DNA from: Fictibacillus halophilus
GTDB lineage: Bacteria > Bacillota > Bacilli > Bacillales > Fictibacillaceae
Direction of reading: 5' to 3'
DNA length: 64,000 nt
Assembly: GCF_016401385.1 (NCBI RefSeq)
Contig: NZ_JAEACF010000001.1
Location: 2,294,001-2,358,000, forward strand
Under the pieces are notes generated by a model. The model did no database searches, was not told the DNA's origin, and saw only the letters and a program-made list of their open reading frames with translations. The position numbers and the translations under genes were made by a program. This document shows, piece by piece, positions 26,855-35,982 of this stretch (position 1 is the first letter of the stretch; each line of letters begins with the position of its first letter).

Positions 26855-29560
26855 TTACTCTACACCGCTATATAAACGATTCTCTAGTTCTTCTTGTGTA
26901 AGAAGAACATGTCTCGGTTTACTTCCCATCGTTTCAGAGACAAGACCGAAACTTTCCATCATATCTACTAACCTTGCTGCTCGGTTATAACCAATTCTAA
27001 ATCTGCGCTGCAAGCTAGAAGATGATGCAGCACCTACTTCGATTACGTAATAACAAGCTTCCTCAAAAAGCTCGTCTTCTACTTCTGTTGTCTGCTGATG
27101 CTGAATCAGTTCTTCACGAGTAAAAAGATATTCTGTTTGATATTCTTCTTTTACGTAACGTGTCACTTCTTCAATTTCTTCATCAGAAACGAAGGTACCT
27201 TGAATGCGGACGGCTTTGTTCGAGCCGTTCTCCATAAAGAGCATATCGCCTCGCCCTAATAATCGCTCAGCACCACTCATATCTAGAATGGTTCGTGAAT
27301 CAATCGCGGACGAAACTGCAAATGCCGTACGAGTTGGTACGTTGGCTTTGATCAGCCCGGTGATAACATCTACAGATGGCCGCTGTGTTGCGAGTAGAAG
27401 ATGGATTCCACATGCTCTTGCCTTCTGAGCAATCCGGCAGATCGCTTCTTCAACTTCTTGTGGTGATACCATCATAAGATCAGCTAACTCGTCGATTACC
27501 ACAACAATGTATGGCATTTTGTTTTTATAGTGCTGTTCTTCTTCCATCTTTTGATTGTAACGCTTGATCTCACGAACACCTGTTTTTGCAAACTCTTCAT
27601 AGCGGCGTTCCATTTCTTCGACCGCCCATTTTAATGCAGCGGTTGCTTCTTTTGCATCTGTAATAACCGGGGTTACTAGATGCGGAATATGATTGTATGG
27701 TGCAAGTTCGACCATTTTAGGATCGACAAGCAACAGTCTTACATCTTCCGGCTTTGCTTTATACAGCAAGCTCACAAGTATTGAGTTGATACAAACGCTC
27801 TTTCCTGATCCAGTAGCTCCTGCTATAAGTCCATGCGGCATCTTTTGCAGATCAGTCACCACAGGTGCTCCTGAGATGTCTAATCCAAGAGCCACTGTTA
27901 AGGAAGATGCGGAATCCTTAAACACATCATCTTCAATGATTTCACGTAAGTAAACAGCTCTGCTATGCTGGTTTGGCACCTCGATACCAATCGCATTCTT
28001 TCCAGGAATCGGCGCTTCAATTCTTATGTCACGAGCAGCCAGGCTAAGTTTTATGTCATCTGTAAGGTTTGTAATCTTGTTTACCTTAACACCTGGAGCA
28101 GGTTGAACTTCAAATCGTGTTACGGCAGGACCTTTTGTCATATGAACCACTTTTGCATTCACATTAAAATTATCAAGCGTTGACTGCAGTGTATGCTTTT
28201 GTTCGTTTAACCATAAATCATCATCTTCGAGTGAAATTTTCGCTTTATTCAATAACGACAGAGGAACAAACAACTGATTTTTTACAGTTTCAGCGCTTTG
28301 ATGAATGTTTAGTTCTGTTCTTGTTGTTTGTCTGGTTTCTGACTGACGCATTTCTAAATTTGAAACAGGACGTGCTAATGACTTCCTGTCTTTTTTTAGC
28401 ATCAGTACATTGAAAGGAACGAATTGCCCGCCACTTTTTGGAGCTTCCTTCTTCGGCGGAGCTTGTTCAATGACTATATTATCTTTTACTTGCTCTTCTT
28501 CTACCATTCTCGGAGTGATCTCTTGAACATGCTGCGTTTCAGGTTTATCCGTACGTTCATCTACAACTTCAGATCCATAGACAGGCTCAATCATTTGTTC
28601 CTGTTTCTCCACATTTAGCGAGTCAACCTTGTGATTCTCCTCTGACACATACACATCTTGGGATTCAACAATCATTTCAAGGGACTCAACATGTTGTTCT
28701 TCTTTTGGTTCAATACCCTGATCGAGATTTAACTCTTTATCTTCGACCGGAATTTTCACTTGATCAACCATACTTTTATTTGCTTCCTGCAAATAAGGAG
28801 CCTCACTCGCAATCTCTTGTGGAACCATCGATTTTTCTGTTGTTGCAGCAGGAAGAACTTCTTCAACCGTCTTTAAGAGTTCTTCTGTTACAGAATCCTT
28901 CTCTGGTATATCTCTACCGATGAACAATATACCTTCGGGCTTTCTCTTTCCATATCCGTATACAGGAGATGGAACATCTGTTGGCGTAAACCTAGATTTA
29001 ACCTCAGGAGTGGTCTCCTTTTGTTCAGGCTTAATCTGTGCATCATTTTTATTTCTTCTTTCATATCCGTAAACAGGTGAAGGAACATTTGATGCTTTGA
29101 ATGCTTGTCGTTTTGGTTCTTGGTTAAAACCAGAGGATTTGCTCTTGGATCTTCTGTTGTCATTTTGAAGAGATCGCTGTTCACGCATAGGGCGTTCTTC
29201 TCGGAATGATTTTTCTTCTCTGACAGAATCTTTATACTGGTGTGACTCTTTCTGCTGATATGTATGTCGTTGTGCAGTTGGTTTTGCCGTTTTTTCATCC
29301 GGTATCACAGGAAAACGAAACGGGGCATTCTCTGGATACTTATGCAGCATTTTAGCAGGATGCTGTATATTTGACTGAGACGTTTTTCTTCCATTGCTTG
29401 CAAAAGGAGCTGGCTTCGTCTTTTGAGTATTTTCCATTTTTTCATTGGCTTGCTGTTTTTTTACTGGCTCTTGGTCTCTCTTTCTCTCATCCTCATAGTA
29501 GGAATCATCTTCATTTTCATCGTCAAAAAACGTGTTCATTAATTTTTTTATCCAACTCAT
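26855..29560 (-). CDS. sftA: SftA, septum-associated soluble DNA translocase
   Basis: A 901-residue FtsK/SpoIIIE-family ATPase without membrane segments, the SftA (YtpT) type that moves chromosomal DNA from the closing septum. Residues 1–420 are a charged, disordered linker; the motor follows with Walker A GATGSGKS (581–588), VVVIDELADLMM, and a C-terminal winged-helix gamma domain that reads DNA polarity. The linker holds two copies of FxxxxVPSPVYGY (154–169 and 191–206) and two FVP[FL]xxL stretches (about 380 and 431), likely protein-contact motifs. AGGTG precedes the ATG. Confidence 0.95.
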   Translation of the reverse strand: MSWIKKLMNTFFDDENEDDSYYEDERKRDQEPVKKQQANEKMENTQKTKPAPFASNGRKTSQSNIQHPAKMLHKYPENAPFRFPVIPDEKTAKPTAQRHTYQQKESHQYKDSVREEKSFREERPMREQRSLQNDNRRSKSKSSGFNQEPKRQAFKASNVPSPVYGYERRNKNDAQIKPEQKETTPEVKSRFTPTDVPSPVYGYGKRKPEGILFIGRDIPEKDSVTEELLKTVEEVLPAATTEKSMVPQEIASEAPYLQEANKSMVDQVKIPVEDKELNLDQGIEPKEEQHVESLEMIVESQDVYVSEENHKVDSLNVEKQEQMIEPVYGSEVVDERTDKPETQHVQEITPRMVEEEQVKDNIVIEQAPPKKEAPKSGGQFVPFNVLMLKKDRKSLARPVSNLEMRQSETRQTTRTELNIHQSAETVKNQLFVPLSLLNKAKISLEDDDLWLNEQKHTLQSTLDNFNVNAKVVHMTKGPAVTRFEVQPAPGVKVNKITNLTDDIKLSLAARDIRIEAPIPGKNAIGIEVPNQHSRAVYLREIIEDDVFKDSASSLTVALGLDISGAPVVTDLQKMPHGLIAGATGSGKSVCINSILVSLLYKAKPEDVRLLLVDPKMVELAPYNHIPHLVTPVITDAKEATAALKWAVEEMERRYEEFAKTGVREIKRYNQKMEEEQHYKNKMPYIVVVIDELADLMMVSPQEVEEAICRIAQKARACGIHLLLATQRPSVDVITGLIKANVPTRTAFAVSSAIDSRTILDMSGAERLLGRGDMLFMENGSNKAVRIQGTFVSDEEIEEVTRYVKEEYQTEYLFTREELIQHQQTTEVEDELFEEACYYVIEVGAASSSSLQRRFRIGYNRAARLVDMMESFGLVSETMGSKPRHVLLTQEELENRLYSGVE

Positions 29561-29666
29561 ATTCTCACCTATTTCTGTTGGTTGTTTCTTTATTGTAGCG
29601 AAAATAGAAGAGAAACAATAGTCTAAATATTCATCTATAGCACATACGTGTAAAAAGATAAGAAAT

Positions 29667-29697
29667 AAAAACCACTAGATGATCTAGCGGCTTTTAT
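29667..29697 (-). terminator. Terminator of ytpQ
   Basis: Reverse strand CCGCTAGA, loop TCA, TCTAGTGG, then TTTTT. Confidence 0.82.
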
Positions 29698-29703
29698 TAT
29701 AAA

Positions 29704-30519
29704 TCAATCTGTTGTTTCTTCTTCTATTGGTTTATTCTTGGCTAAAATAAAGACCGGTTCTAACTCTTTGTTTTCATACATAAACGGTAAAGCCGTAATC
29801 GGTACTCTTCCGTTCATAAAAAATTGCATCGCCATCTGAGCCAAGATATCGTATCCTTGCTTATTCTTGATATCTGCGACGATCAGCACATCCTGATGTG
29901 GTATGGCTACTGCCATTTCTCCGGTGATGTTCTTCTTCATTTCTTCTAAGAACTGAACATTCAGGATTCTGCTCGCATCGTACCCATCATTATGGTTTAA
30001 AAAGAAGAACGTATTTCCCGCAACTTGGTCCTCTTTATAATCTGTTGATAAACGTTTTACATTGAACTTTGCTGCATCAAGTATTTGAGACTTTTCAACC
30101 TTTAACTCCCTCATCTTATTATTCGTTAGAAGTTTGTAGGTTTTGCCTAGGTCTAAAGCATAATATATTCTAGTCTCTGCTGTGTGTTCTTGATAGAATA
30201 GTTCTTCTCCTTCTGGCGTTTCTACAGGAAAGGATGCAGAACGAATGACCGGAAAGATGCGTGATAAACTATTCGAATCCTCATCTTCATGAGACCCGGC
30301 GTTCAATCCTTCTTCTACGTAATAAACAAGTTTATCGATAAGCTCATCTTTTTCTTTCGACCAGCGTGCACTGAGACCGCCGAGAGATAAAGAAACACCT
30401 TTACCCGTTAACTTATTCGTAATTCGCAGCGTTTCCTCTTCTCTATCGTATGAAAATTCTCGGGTTGGACTCATCAATCTCTCTTGTAAGGTTTTCTTTA
30501 GTTTAATGGAACTGCTCAT
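29704..30519 (-). CDS. ytpQ: YtpQ, DUF1444 family protein
   Basis: A 271-residue cytosolic protein of the DUF1444 family, conserved in Bacillaceae next to ytpP and ytpR. No catalytic motif is recognised. It has mixed alpha/beta composition, with LSLGGLSARW near the N-terminus and a conserved core FFLNHNDGYDASRILN (about residues 173–188). Function unknown. In B. subtilis ytpP–ytpQ–ytpR are adjacent; here ytpR is absent and a queF-like gene lies between ytpQ and ytpP. Confidence 0.85.
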   Translation of the reverse strand: MSSSIKLKKTLQERLMSPTREFSYDREEETLRITNKLTGKGVSLSLGGLSARWSKEKDELIDKLVYYVEEGLNAGSHEDEDSNSLSRIFPVIRSASFPVETPEGEELFYQEHTAETRIYYALDLGKTYKLLTNNKMRELKVEKSQILDAAKFNVKRLSTDYKEDQVAGNTFFFLNHNDGYDASRILNVQFLEEMKKNITGEMAVAIPHQDVLIVADIKNKQGYDILAQMAMQFFMNGRVPITALPFMYENKELEPVFILAKNKPIEEETTD

Positions 30520-30561
30520 ATATGAATCCTCCTTTCCTAAACAACGGTTACACGTAACGTG

Positions 30562-30586
30562 AAAAACCTCCTAATGGAGGTTTTTG
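30562..30586 (-). terminator. Terminator of the queF-like gene
   Basis: AAAAACCTCC, loop of four, GGAGGTTTTT; a ten-pair stem with T run on the reverse strand. Confidence 0.85.
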
Positions 30587-30591
30587 TTTCT

Positions 30592-31017
30592 TTACTTACT
30601 GTTCTCTTCTTTATATTCTACTACTACTTCTGTTCCTAGTCCGCCACGTGCGTTCCAGTTTCCAACTACTTTAATGTACTTAGGTTTAAGCAGCTTCACG
30701 AGATCTTCCAAAATACGATTTGTTGCATGCTCTTGGTAGATTCCAACGTTACGATATGAAGTAAGATAATACTTCAAAGACTTCATTTCTACTAGATCTT
30801 CATTTGGAATGTAGCTGATGATGATATCAGCAAAGTCCGGAAGACCTGACCAAGGACACACAGATGTAAATTCAGTTGTAGGAATGGTTACCATTGTATC
30901 TTTTCCTACATACTCATAAGGAATTGTTTCTAATATATTAACAAGGATTACGTTCTCATCTTGGATGTCAAAACGAATTCCTTCATATTTACTGTGATTT
31001 ACTTCAACTTTAGCCAT
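30592..31017 (-). CDS. queF: QueF-like preQ0 reductase
   Basis: A 141-residue T-fold protein of the QueF family, which reduces preQ0 to preQ1 with NADPH. The thioimide-forming C54 (TEFTSVCPWSGLPDF), the acid D61 and the E77-x-KSL nucleotide motif are present. By alignment from memory with B. subtilis QueF, the residue at catalytic His96 is Q95, followed by E96 and H97 (NVGIYQEHATN). This suggests a divergent subfamily rather than the YkvM type. It is separate from queDEC at 37.7–39.5 kb, which lacks its own queF. The ATG at 31017 is favoured over the adjacent TTG at 31020. Confidence 0.82.
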   Translation of the reverse strand: MAKVEVNHSKYEGIRFDIQDENVILVNILETIPYEYVGKDTMVTIPTTEFTSVCPWSGLPDFADIIISYIPNEDLVEMKSLKYYLTSYRNVGIYQEHATNRILEDLVKLLKPKYIKVVGNWNARGGLGTEVVVEYKEENSK

Positions 31018-31077
31018 CAAAAAAACTTCCCTTCACTTAAAAAAATCATTTTTGTTATTATAACATACTCTTTTGAC

Positions 31078-31404
31078 CTATTTTGAAGGAATGTTAAGCT
31101 CTTCTAAAAAGGCAACAATCTGCTCTTTTGTTTTTCTCTCTTTATTTACATATCGTCCGATTTCTTCGCCGTCTTTGAATGCTAGGAAGCTTGGAATACC
31201 AAAAATATCAAGCTCTTGGCAAAGTTCGATCAGTTCGTCACGATCCACATAGACAAATTGATAGTTTGAATATTCTTCTTCTATTTCAGGCAGGATCGGC
31301 TTGATTACCACACAATCTGGGCACCAGTCTGCAGAAAAAACAGCTATCGTAACATCCTTTTTGATTGTTTCTTTAAATTGCTCGATCGATTTTATGTTTT
31401 CCAT
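31078..31404 (-). CDS. ytpP: YtpP, thioredoxin-like protein
   Basis: A 108-residue thioredoxin-fold protein with the redox motif WCPDC (C28–C31) and the cis-proline GIPSF. It is a dithiol thioredoxin paralogue; partner unknown. AAGGAG precedes the ATG. It starts 13 bases after the end of the EIIC-type membrane protein gene on the same strand, so the two are likely one operon. Confidence 0.9.
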   Translation of the reverse strand: MENIKSIEQFKETIKKDVTIAVFSADWCPDCVVIKPILPEIEEEYSNYQFVYVDRDELIELCQELDIFGIPSFLAFKDGEEIGRYVNKERKTKEQIVAFLEELNIPSK

Positions 31405-31417
31405 TATGATCGTCTCC

Positions 31418-32425
31418 TTATTGATTCAGCTTCATGTCGCCAAATTTAATATATCCTTTTTTTCTTAACCATTCTGAAAGTATCAGACTAATGATAATTG
31501 GTCCTATAAAATGCAAAATAAATATAGCAAGAAACGTTTCAAAGGTAAAGCCCATCGTCCTGAGCGTCATAATTTGCCCTACGAGACCACTCGTACCCAT
31601 GCCTGCTCCGGCTGGAATATTCTCCATCTGAAAATAGAGTGTTCCAATGGGTGCTAATAGGATGCCAGCAACCGTTGGCGGAATTAAGATATATGGATTT
31701 CTCACTACATTCGGAAATTGTAGTTTCGATGTTCCGATCCCTTGTGTCAAAAAGCCTCCAAATCCATTTTCCCGGTATGAACTTGTGGCAAACCCAATCA
31801 TTTGAGCTGCACAACCGATTGTTGCGGCACCAGCAGCTAGCCCTTCTAAACCAAGCATCATCGCAATTGCGGCAGAAGAAATGGGACCTGTTAGTGCAAA
31901 ACCGAGCAATATAGCTACTAAAATCCCCATAATCAAAGGTCTCTGATCGGTTGACCACATAACAAGCTGACCAAATGCCTTCATGAATTGATCAATTCCT
32001 GGTCCAATAAATGTTGCAATCGTAAAACCTGTAAAAATCGTAACTGCAGGTGTAATTAAAATATCAAACTTCGTTTCTTCAGATACTAGCTTTCCTGCTT
32101 CTACCGCGATTAATGCTGCTACATAACACCCTGCAACACTGCCAAGATCCGCTCCTGCTGCTCCTGCTATACCTGCTGAAAAAATAACAAGGGGAGGTGC
32201 TTTTAAACCATACGCCACAGCAGTACCAATCACTGGACCCATCAAAGTCATCGCTAATTGTCCCATCTCCGTAAAAAATGGAAGCGAGAGTTGCTCACCA
32301 ATTGTCTTTAGAATCAGCCCCACGATAAGCGATGCCATCAATCCTAGTGCAAAATATTGAAACCCCGTAATAAAATACGTTTTGGGTGATAGACTTACCC
32401 CTTTTTTATTTAAAAAATCCCTCAT
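31418..32425 (-). CDS. Stand-alone EIIC-type membrane protein
   Basis: A 335-residue polytopic protein with about nine hydrophobic helices and motifs of the PTS_EIIC_2 family (GPVIGTAVAYGLKAPPLVIFSAGIAGAAGA, TGPISSAAIAMMLGLEGLAAGAATIG). No EIIA or EIIB domain is fused or encoded nearby, so phosphotransfer cannot be inferred; it may be a transporter or sensor that kept only the permease fold. AAAGGAG supports the ATG. A sigma-A promoter and a dyad operator-like site lie upstream. It is probably co-transcribed with the thioredoxin-like ytpP. Confidence 0.78.
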   Translation of the reverse strand: MRDFLNKKGVSLSPKTYFITGFQYFALGLMASLIVGLILKTIGEQLSLPFFTEMGQLAMTLMGPVIGTAVAYGLKAPPLVIFSAGIAGAAGADLGSVAGCYVAALIAVEAGKLVSEETKFDILITPAVTIFTGFTIATFIGPGIDQFMKAFGQLVMWSTDQRPLIMGILVAILLGFALTGPISSAAIAMMLGLEGLAAGAATIGCAAQMIGFATSSYRENGFGGFLTQGIGTSKLQFPNVVRNPYILIPPTVAGILLAPIGTLYFQMENIPAGAGMGTSGLVGQIMTLRTMGFTFETFLAIFILHFIGPIIISLILSEWLRKKGYIKFGDMKLNQ

Positions 32426-32470
32426 ATGAAATGACTCCTTTAGCTGTTCTGTTAAACATGTCCCTCAAAT

Positions 32471-32498
32471 ATTATAACTTGTTTTAAACCCATGTAAA
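32471..32498 (-). promoter_or_regulatory. Sigma-A promoter of the EIIC–ytpP operon
   Basis: Reverse strand TTTACA (32498–32493), 16-base spacer, perfect TATAAT (32476–32471). Confidence 0.7.
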
Positions 32499-32504
32499 GA
32501 CAGG

Positions 32505-32526
32505 TGTAAAGTTAGTTGGTTTTACA
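32505..32526. promoter_or_regulatory. TGTAAA-N10-TTTACA dyad between divergent genes
   Basis: A 22-base dyad just upstream of the EIIC promoter -35, which is itself a third TGTAAA. It could be an operator or activator site for either divergent gene. Bound factor unknown. Confidence 0.4.
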
Positions 32527-32550
32527 TACAATTCTTTTTACTTTGAAACT

Positions 32551-32576
32551 TAAAATAATTCAAAAAAGACCGATAA
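32551..32576 (+). promoter_or_regulatory. Sigma-D-type promoter of the chemoreceptor gene
   Basis: TAAA (32551–32554), 14-base spacer, ACCGATAA (32569–32576), close to the sigma-D consensus TAAA–N15–GCCGATAT that drives motility and chemotaxis genes in Bacillus. Confidence 0.6.
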
Positions 32577-32596
32577 AATGGCAGGGGGGAATTCAT

Positions 32597-34780
32597 ATGA
32601 ACTTGTCGATACGAAGAAGAGTGCGACTGATGCTTTTCATCAGTTTAGCCGGAATGGTACTATTACTTGCATTTATTGGATTATTTTTATGGCAGAACAC
32701 CCAAATGGAAGATGAAAGAGATCAAGTACAATTAACATTACGTTCTAGTAATGATATTCAAAAAACATTTAATGAAGTGCGTAAACTTGAACAAGAGTAT
32801 TTGAGAGACCCTAGCACAGAATCTAAAGAAAAGGTGCTATCTTCATTAAGTGACTTACAAAAGGAAACAAGTAAAGTAGCTAAAGAAACGAACAGTTCTT
32901 CAATTAAGGGAATAGAAAAAGACTTGTCTGCATATCAAACGTCATTTAATTCTGCCACAAGTCTAACCACTCAACTTAACTCATTAAAGCAGATGATGAC
33001 CGAAACATCTAACAACTTTTATGAATCAGTAAAAGCCATGAACGACCAAGCTTTATTGATCACACTATTGCAGATGCAAACGTATGAAAAAGATGTTCAT
33101 ATTAAGTATGACAGCACGACGGTTGAGAGCTTTAAGGAAAGTGCTCAGACGTTTGATCGAATGTTAGATGAAAAGAATCTGCCAGCGGATCAGTTGTCTA
33201 CTTTTAAATCAAATTTATTAAAATATACAACTTCAGCAGATACGATCCAATCGATCACAAAAAAAATCGGAGATGATATTTCGACTTTTGAAAAGATCGC
33301 TAATGTTGTAGATCAATCAACGAAAGATGCAGAAAGTAAATTGCAGAAGGAAAATGTAGAACTAACGAAAAACCAAAAATCAGTTAAGTTTTGGCTGACG
33401 ATCAGTTTAATTGGATTAAGTGTCGTAATCTTATCGATATTAAGTGTGATCGGTGTTTGGCTATTACGCTCCATTCAATCGTCTATCTCAGTTTTAAAAG
33501 AAGGTGCTTCTATTATTGGTGATGGGGATCTTTCTTACCGTGTAGAGACGAATTCTAAGGATGAAATGGGTGAATTAGCTCAAACCTTCAATCGTATGGC
33601 TGAAAAAATGCAAAAATCAATGAACGAAGTAAAAGATGCAGCAGAGAAACTGACGAGTTCATCTCAAAACTTAGCAGCTGTATCAGAAGAAACTACCGCC
33701 CAAAGTGATGAAGTCACAGAAGCGATCTCACAAGTAGCGACAGGAGCTCAAAGTCAGGCTGATCACCTACAGGAATGTACACTTTTGCTTTCTGATGTGA
33801 CTGAATATATTAAAGAAACGGCTTCGATCAGTGATGAGATTGCTTCAGATGCCATGCAAGCTGAAAACGAAGGAAAAGCAGGATCCAATATCGTCCATCA
33901 ACTGAATACACATTCTGAGAACTTTTTAGAATTAGCTCAAAGTCTTATTTCAGAAATTCAAGACGCGAGTAAACAATCCAAACAGATTAATTCCATTGTT
34001 GAAACGATTCAAGAAATAGCTGGAAGCACAGATCTTCTGGCACTAAACGCAGCTATTGAATCCGCAAGAGCCGGTGAAGCAGGAAGAGGCTTTTCAGTTG
34101 TTGCCAGTGAAGTTCGAAAGCTTGCTGAGCGTTCTAAGAATGAAGCACTAAGAATTCAGCAGCTAGTAAAATCCATGACAAATCAAATGGAATTGTTATC
34201 AAAAGAAACGGTGCGCTTTGAACAATATCGCGTTGACCAAGTTGAATCTGTTCAACAGACAGAAAAAGCGTTCTCTAAGATCATTCAAAATGTTTCTCAG
34301 ATTAACGGAAGAATCTCTCAAGTAAAAAGTGCGATTGGTCGAGTTGAATCCGCTAATGAAAACTTATCTGAAAAGCTCTTTGAAGTAAGTGCAATATCTG
34401 AAGAATCTGTTGCTACAAGTGAACAAGTTAGTGCTTCTAGTATCCACCAAAAAGAAGCCATCCACCAAGTAAACCTTGCTGCGACAGAACTGCAAGAAAT
34501 TGCACTAACTTTACAGGAAGAGGTAGACCAATTTTCTTTAGGTGAGAGAGCATCGCTAATCGCTGATGAAGAGATACGATTTATGGATACTTATCATGAA
34601 GCTGCAGCTACAGTTGACGATAGTGATGTAGAAGAGATTGAAGTTCAAGACGATGAGTGCAGAGAAGAAATTGAAACAGAAAGAGAAGTAACTCCTGATC
34701 ACCATGTTGACGAAGAGGAACTGGAGAACGATACGGAGTCTGTTCACTCTTTAGATCGTGAAACTAAGAAAGAAGATTAA
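32597..34780 (+). CDS. Transmembrane methyl-accepting chemotaxis receptor
   Basis: A 727-residue chemoreceptor. TM1 (about 11–32) and TM2 (about 265–290) enclose a mostly helical extracellular sensor of about 230 residues. HAMP (about 291–345) and a cytoplasmic signalling hairpin follow, with its tip around 473–512 ([27 protein letters not shown]). The last 55 residues are extremely acidic and end in ETKKED, without a CheR-tethering pentapeptide of the enteric type. The frame extends upstream to 32516, but CAGGGGGG before the ATG at 32597 decides the start. A sigma-D-like promoter supports a chemotaxis role; ligand unknown. Confidence 0.93.
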   Translation: MNLSIRRRVRLMLFISLAGMVLLLAFIGLFLWQNTQMEDERDQVQLTLRSSNDIQKTFNEVRKLEQEYLRDPSTESKEKVLSSLSDLQKETSKVAKETNSSSIKGIEKDLSAYQTSFNSATSLTTQLNSLKQMMTETSNNFYESVKAMNDQALLITLLQMQTYEKDVHIKYDSTTVESFKESAQTFDRMLDEKNLPADQLSTFKSNLLKYTTSADTIQSITKKIGDDISTFEKIANVVDQSTKDAESKLQKENVELTKNQKSVKFWLTISLIGLSVVILSILSVIGVWLLRSIQSSISVLKEGASIIGDGDLSYRVETNSKDEMGELAQTFNRMAEKMQKSMNEVKDAAEKLTSSSQNLAAVSEETTAQSDEVTEAISQVATGAQSQADHLQECTLLLSDVTEYIKETASISDEIASDAMQAENEGKAGSNIVHQLNTHSENFLELAQSLISEIQDASKQSKQINSIVETIQEIAGSTDLLALNAAIESARAGEAGRGFSVVASEVRKLAERSKNEALRIQQLVKSMTNQMELLSKETVRFEQYRVDQVESVQQTEKAFSKIIQNVSQINGRISQVKSAIGRVESANENLSEKLFEVSAISEESVATSEQVSASSIHQKEAIHQVNLAATELQEIALTLQEEVDQFSLGERASLIADEEIRFMDTYHEAAATVDDSDVEEIEVQDDECREEIETEREVTPDHHVDEEELENDTESVHSLDRETKKED

Positions 34781-34785
34781 GTTTT

Positions 34786-34815
34786 AAAACCCGGTGATCA
34801 CTCACCGGGTTTTAA
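34786..34815. terminator. Bidirectional terminator, chemoreceptor and mltG
   Basis: AAAACCCGGTGA (34786–34797) pairs with TCACCGGGTTTT (34802–34813). It lies between convergent genes. Confidence 0.88.
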
Positions 34816-35894
34816 TAATTTCCACTCAATTGAGTATATTTTCTATGTTCTTTATACGTTTTTGAAAAGAAATGACTCCATGTGCCATCCTGTTTTGCAA
34901 CAAAGTAATAATAGTCATGCTCTTCGGGATTCGCTGCAGCTTTTAATGAGGAGAGATCTGGACTAGAAATCGGGCCTGGCGGCAATCCTTTATTGATATA
35001 CGTATTGTAAGGACTTTTAATTTTGATGTCTTTTCTTCTTAATGTTGCTTTTGGTTTTTCAAGCAAATATTGAACGGTAGAGCATGATTGCAGCTTCTTA
35101 CCTTCTTCTAATCTATTCACAAAAACACCAGCGATTTTACGCTTCTCTTCATTCAAAAGTGCTTCCTTCTCGATAATCGACGCTAATGTTATCATTTCAT
35201 AAGGTGTTTGATCGGTTTTAATTGTTATTTCTGTCGTTTCTTTGATAAGTCTTTCCGTCATTTGATGAATGACTACGTCAGCTTTCATATTCTTTTCAAA
35301 ATAATAAGTGTCTGGAAAAAGAAGTCCTTCCATAGCAAACTTTGTATTTGATTTCTTTACTTTATTATTAATACCTAATTGTTCTTGTTGTTTATCAGTT
35401 AGTGTTTCCCATAATCTTGCTGTTTTTATAAATTGGTTTCGATCTACAATTCCCGCTTTGTTTAATCGATCTGCAATCTCTATAACAGTCAGCCCTTCTG
35501 GAATGATCACTTCGATCGCTTCTGTTTCATTTTTCAGAGTAGATAGATCTTGCAAGATCTCTTTATAACCACTTCCTTGTTTAATCGTGTGTTCTCCTGC
35601 TACAACTTTACTTTTCTTTCCTGTAAGAGTTGCATAAAAGTTAAATAAAATTGGACTTTTAATAAATTCATTATTATTCAAATTCTTTGATATTGTTTTA
35701 AAATCACTGTTTTCTTTTATAACAAAAGCCTTCTCTGCCGTTTCCTCAGGGGGTGAAACTTCATATATGATCCACCCTACACAAAAAGCGATGAGGATAC
35801 TGAAAATAATCAAAACTCTTTTTGCATTTGAGTTCAAAGTTAGAATCCGCCTTACTTTTTTTGTTTCTAATTTTCCCTGATTATTTTTATTCAT
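34812..35894 (-). CDS. mltG: MltG-like endolytic murein transglycosylase
   Basis: A 360-residue protein with one N-terminal membrane helix (about 26–44), a LysM-like segment (about 55–105) and the YceG/MltG catalytic domain: EGLLFPDTYYF (189–199), ASIIEKEA with the catalytic glutamate (242 or 244), VFVNRL, and SPYNTYINKGLPPGPISSP. It cleaves nascent glycan strands at the outer membrane face. B. subtilis has its MltG (yrrL) elsewhere, so this could be a paralogue or a moved gene. No clear Shine-Dalgarno precedes the ATG; a terminator-like hairpin ends a few bases upstream. Confidence 0.9.
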   Translation of the reverse strand: MNKNNQGKLETKKVRRILTLNSNAKRVLIIFSILIAFCVGWIIYEVSPPEETAEKAFVIKENSDFKTISKNLNNNEFIKSPILFNFYATLTGKKSKVVAGEHTIKQGSGYKEILQDLSTLKNETEAIEVIIPEGLTVIEIADRLNKAGIVDRNQFIKTARLWETLTDKQQEQLGINNKVKKSNTKFAMEGLLFPDTYYFEKNMKADVVIHQMTERLIKETTEITIKTDQTPYEMITLASIIEKEALLNEEKRKIAGVFVNRLEEGKKLQSCSTVQYLLEKPKATLRRKDIKIKSPYNTYINKGLPPGPISSPDLSSLKAAANPEEHDYYYFVAKQDGTWSHFFSKTYKEHRKYTQLSGNY

Positions 35895-35940
35895 TCAAAA
35901 AGGCTGTTAGGAAAGGTATACATACCTTACTAACAACCTT
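35895..35940 (-). terminator. Terminator-like hairpin abutting the mltG start
   Basis: Reverse strand AAGGTTGTTAG ... CTAACAGCCTT with an inner AAGGTAT/ATACCTT stem (about 18 pairs, one small internal loop), followed by TTTTTG and then the mltG ATG. It should end transcription from the upstream DUF84 gene, or act as an attenuator for mltG. Confidence 0.7.
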
Positions 35941-35982
35941 CGATTCATAGATACACACGCAATAACATCGTGCTTCAAATAT

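Noticed and set aside
26689..26901. A 70-codon + strand frame through the 20-bp repeat
   Set aside because: Created by the repeat and the sftA terminator; no ribosome site.
28888..29298. A 136-codon frame on the same strand inside sftA
   Set aside because: Alternate frame of the low-complexity linker, no start signals.
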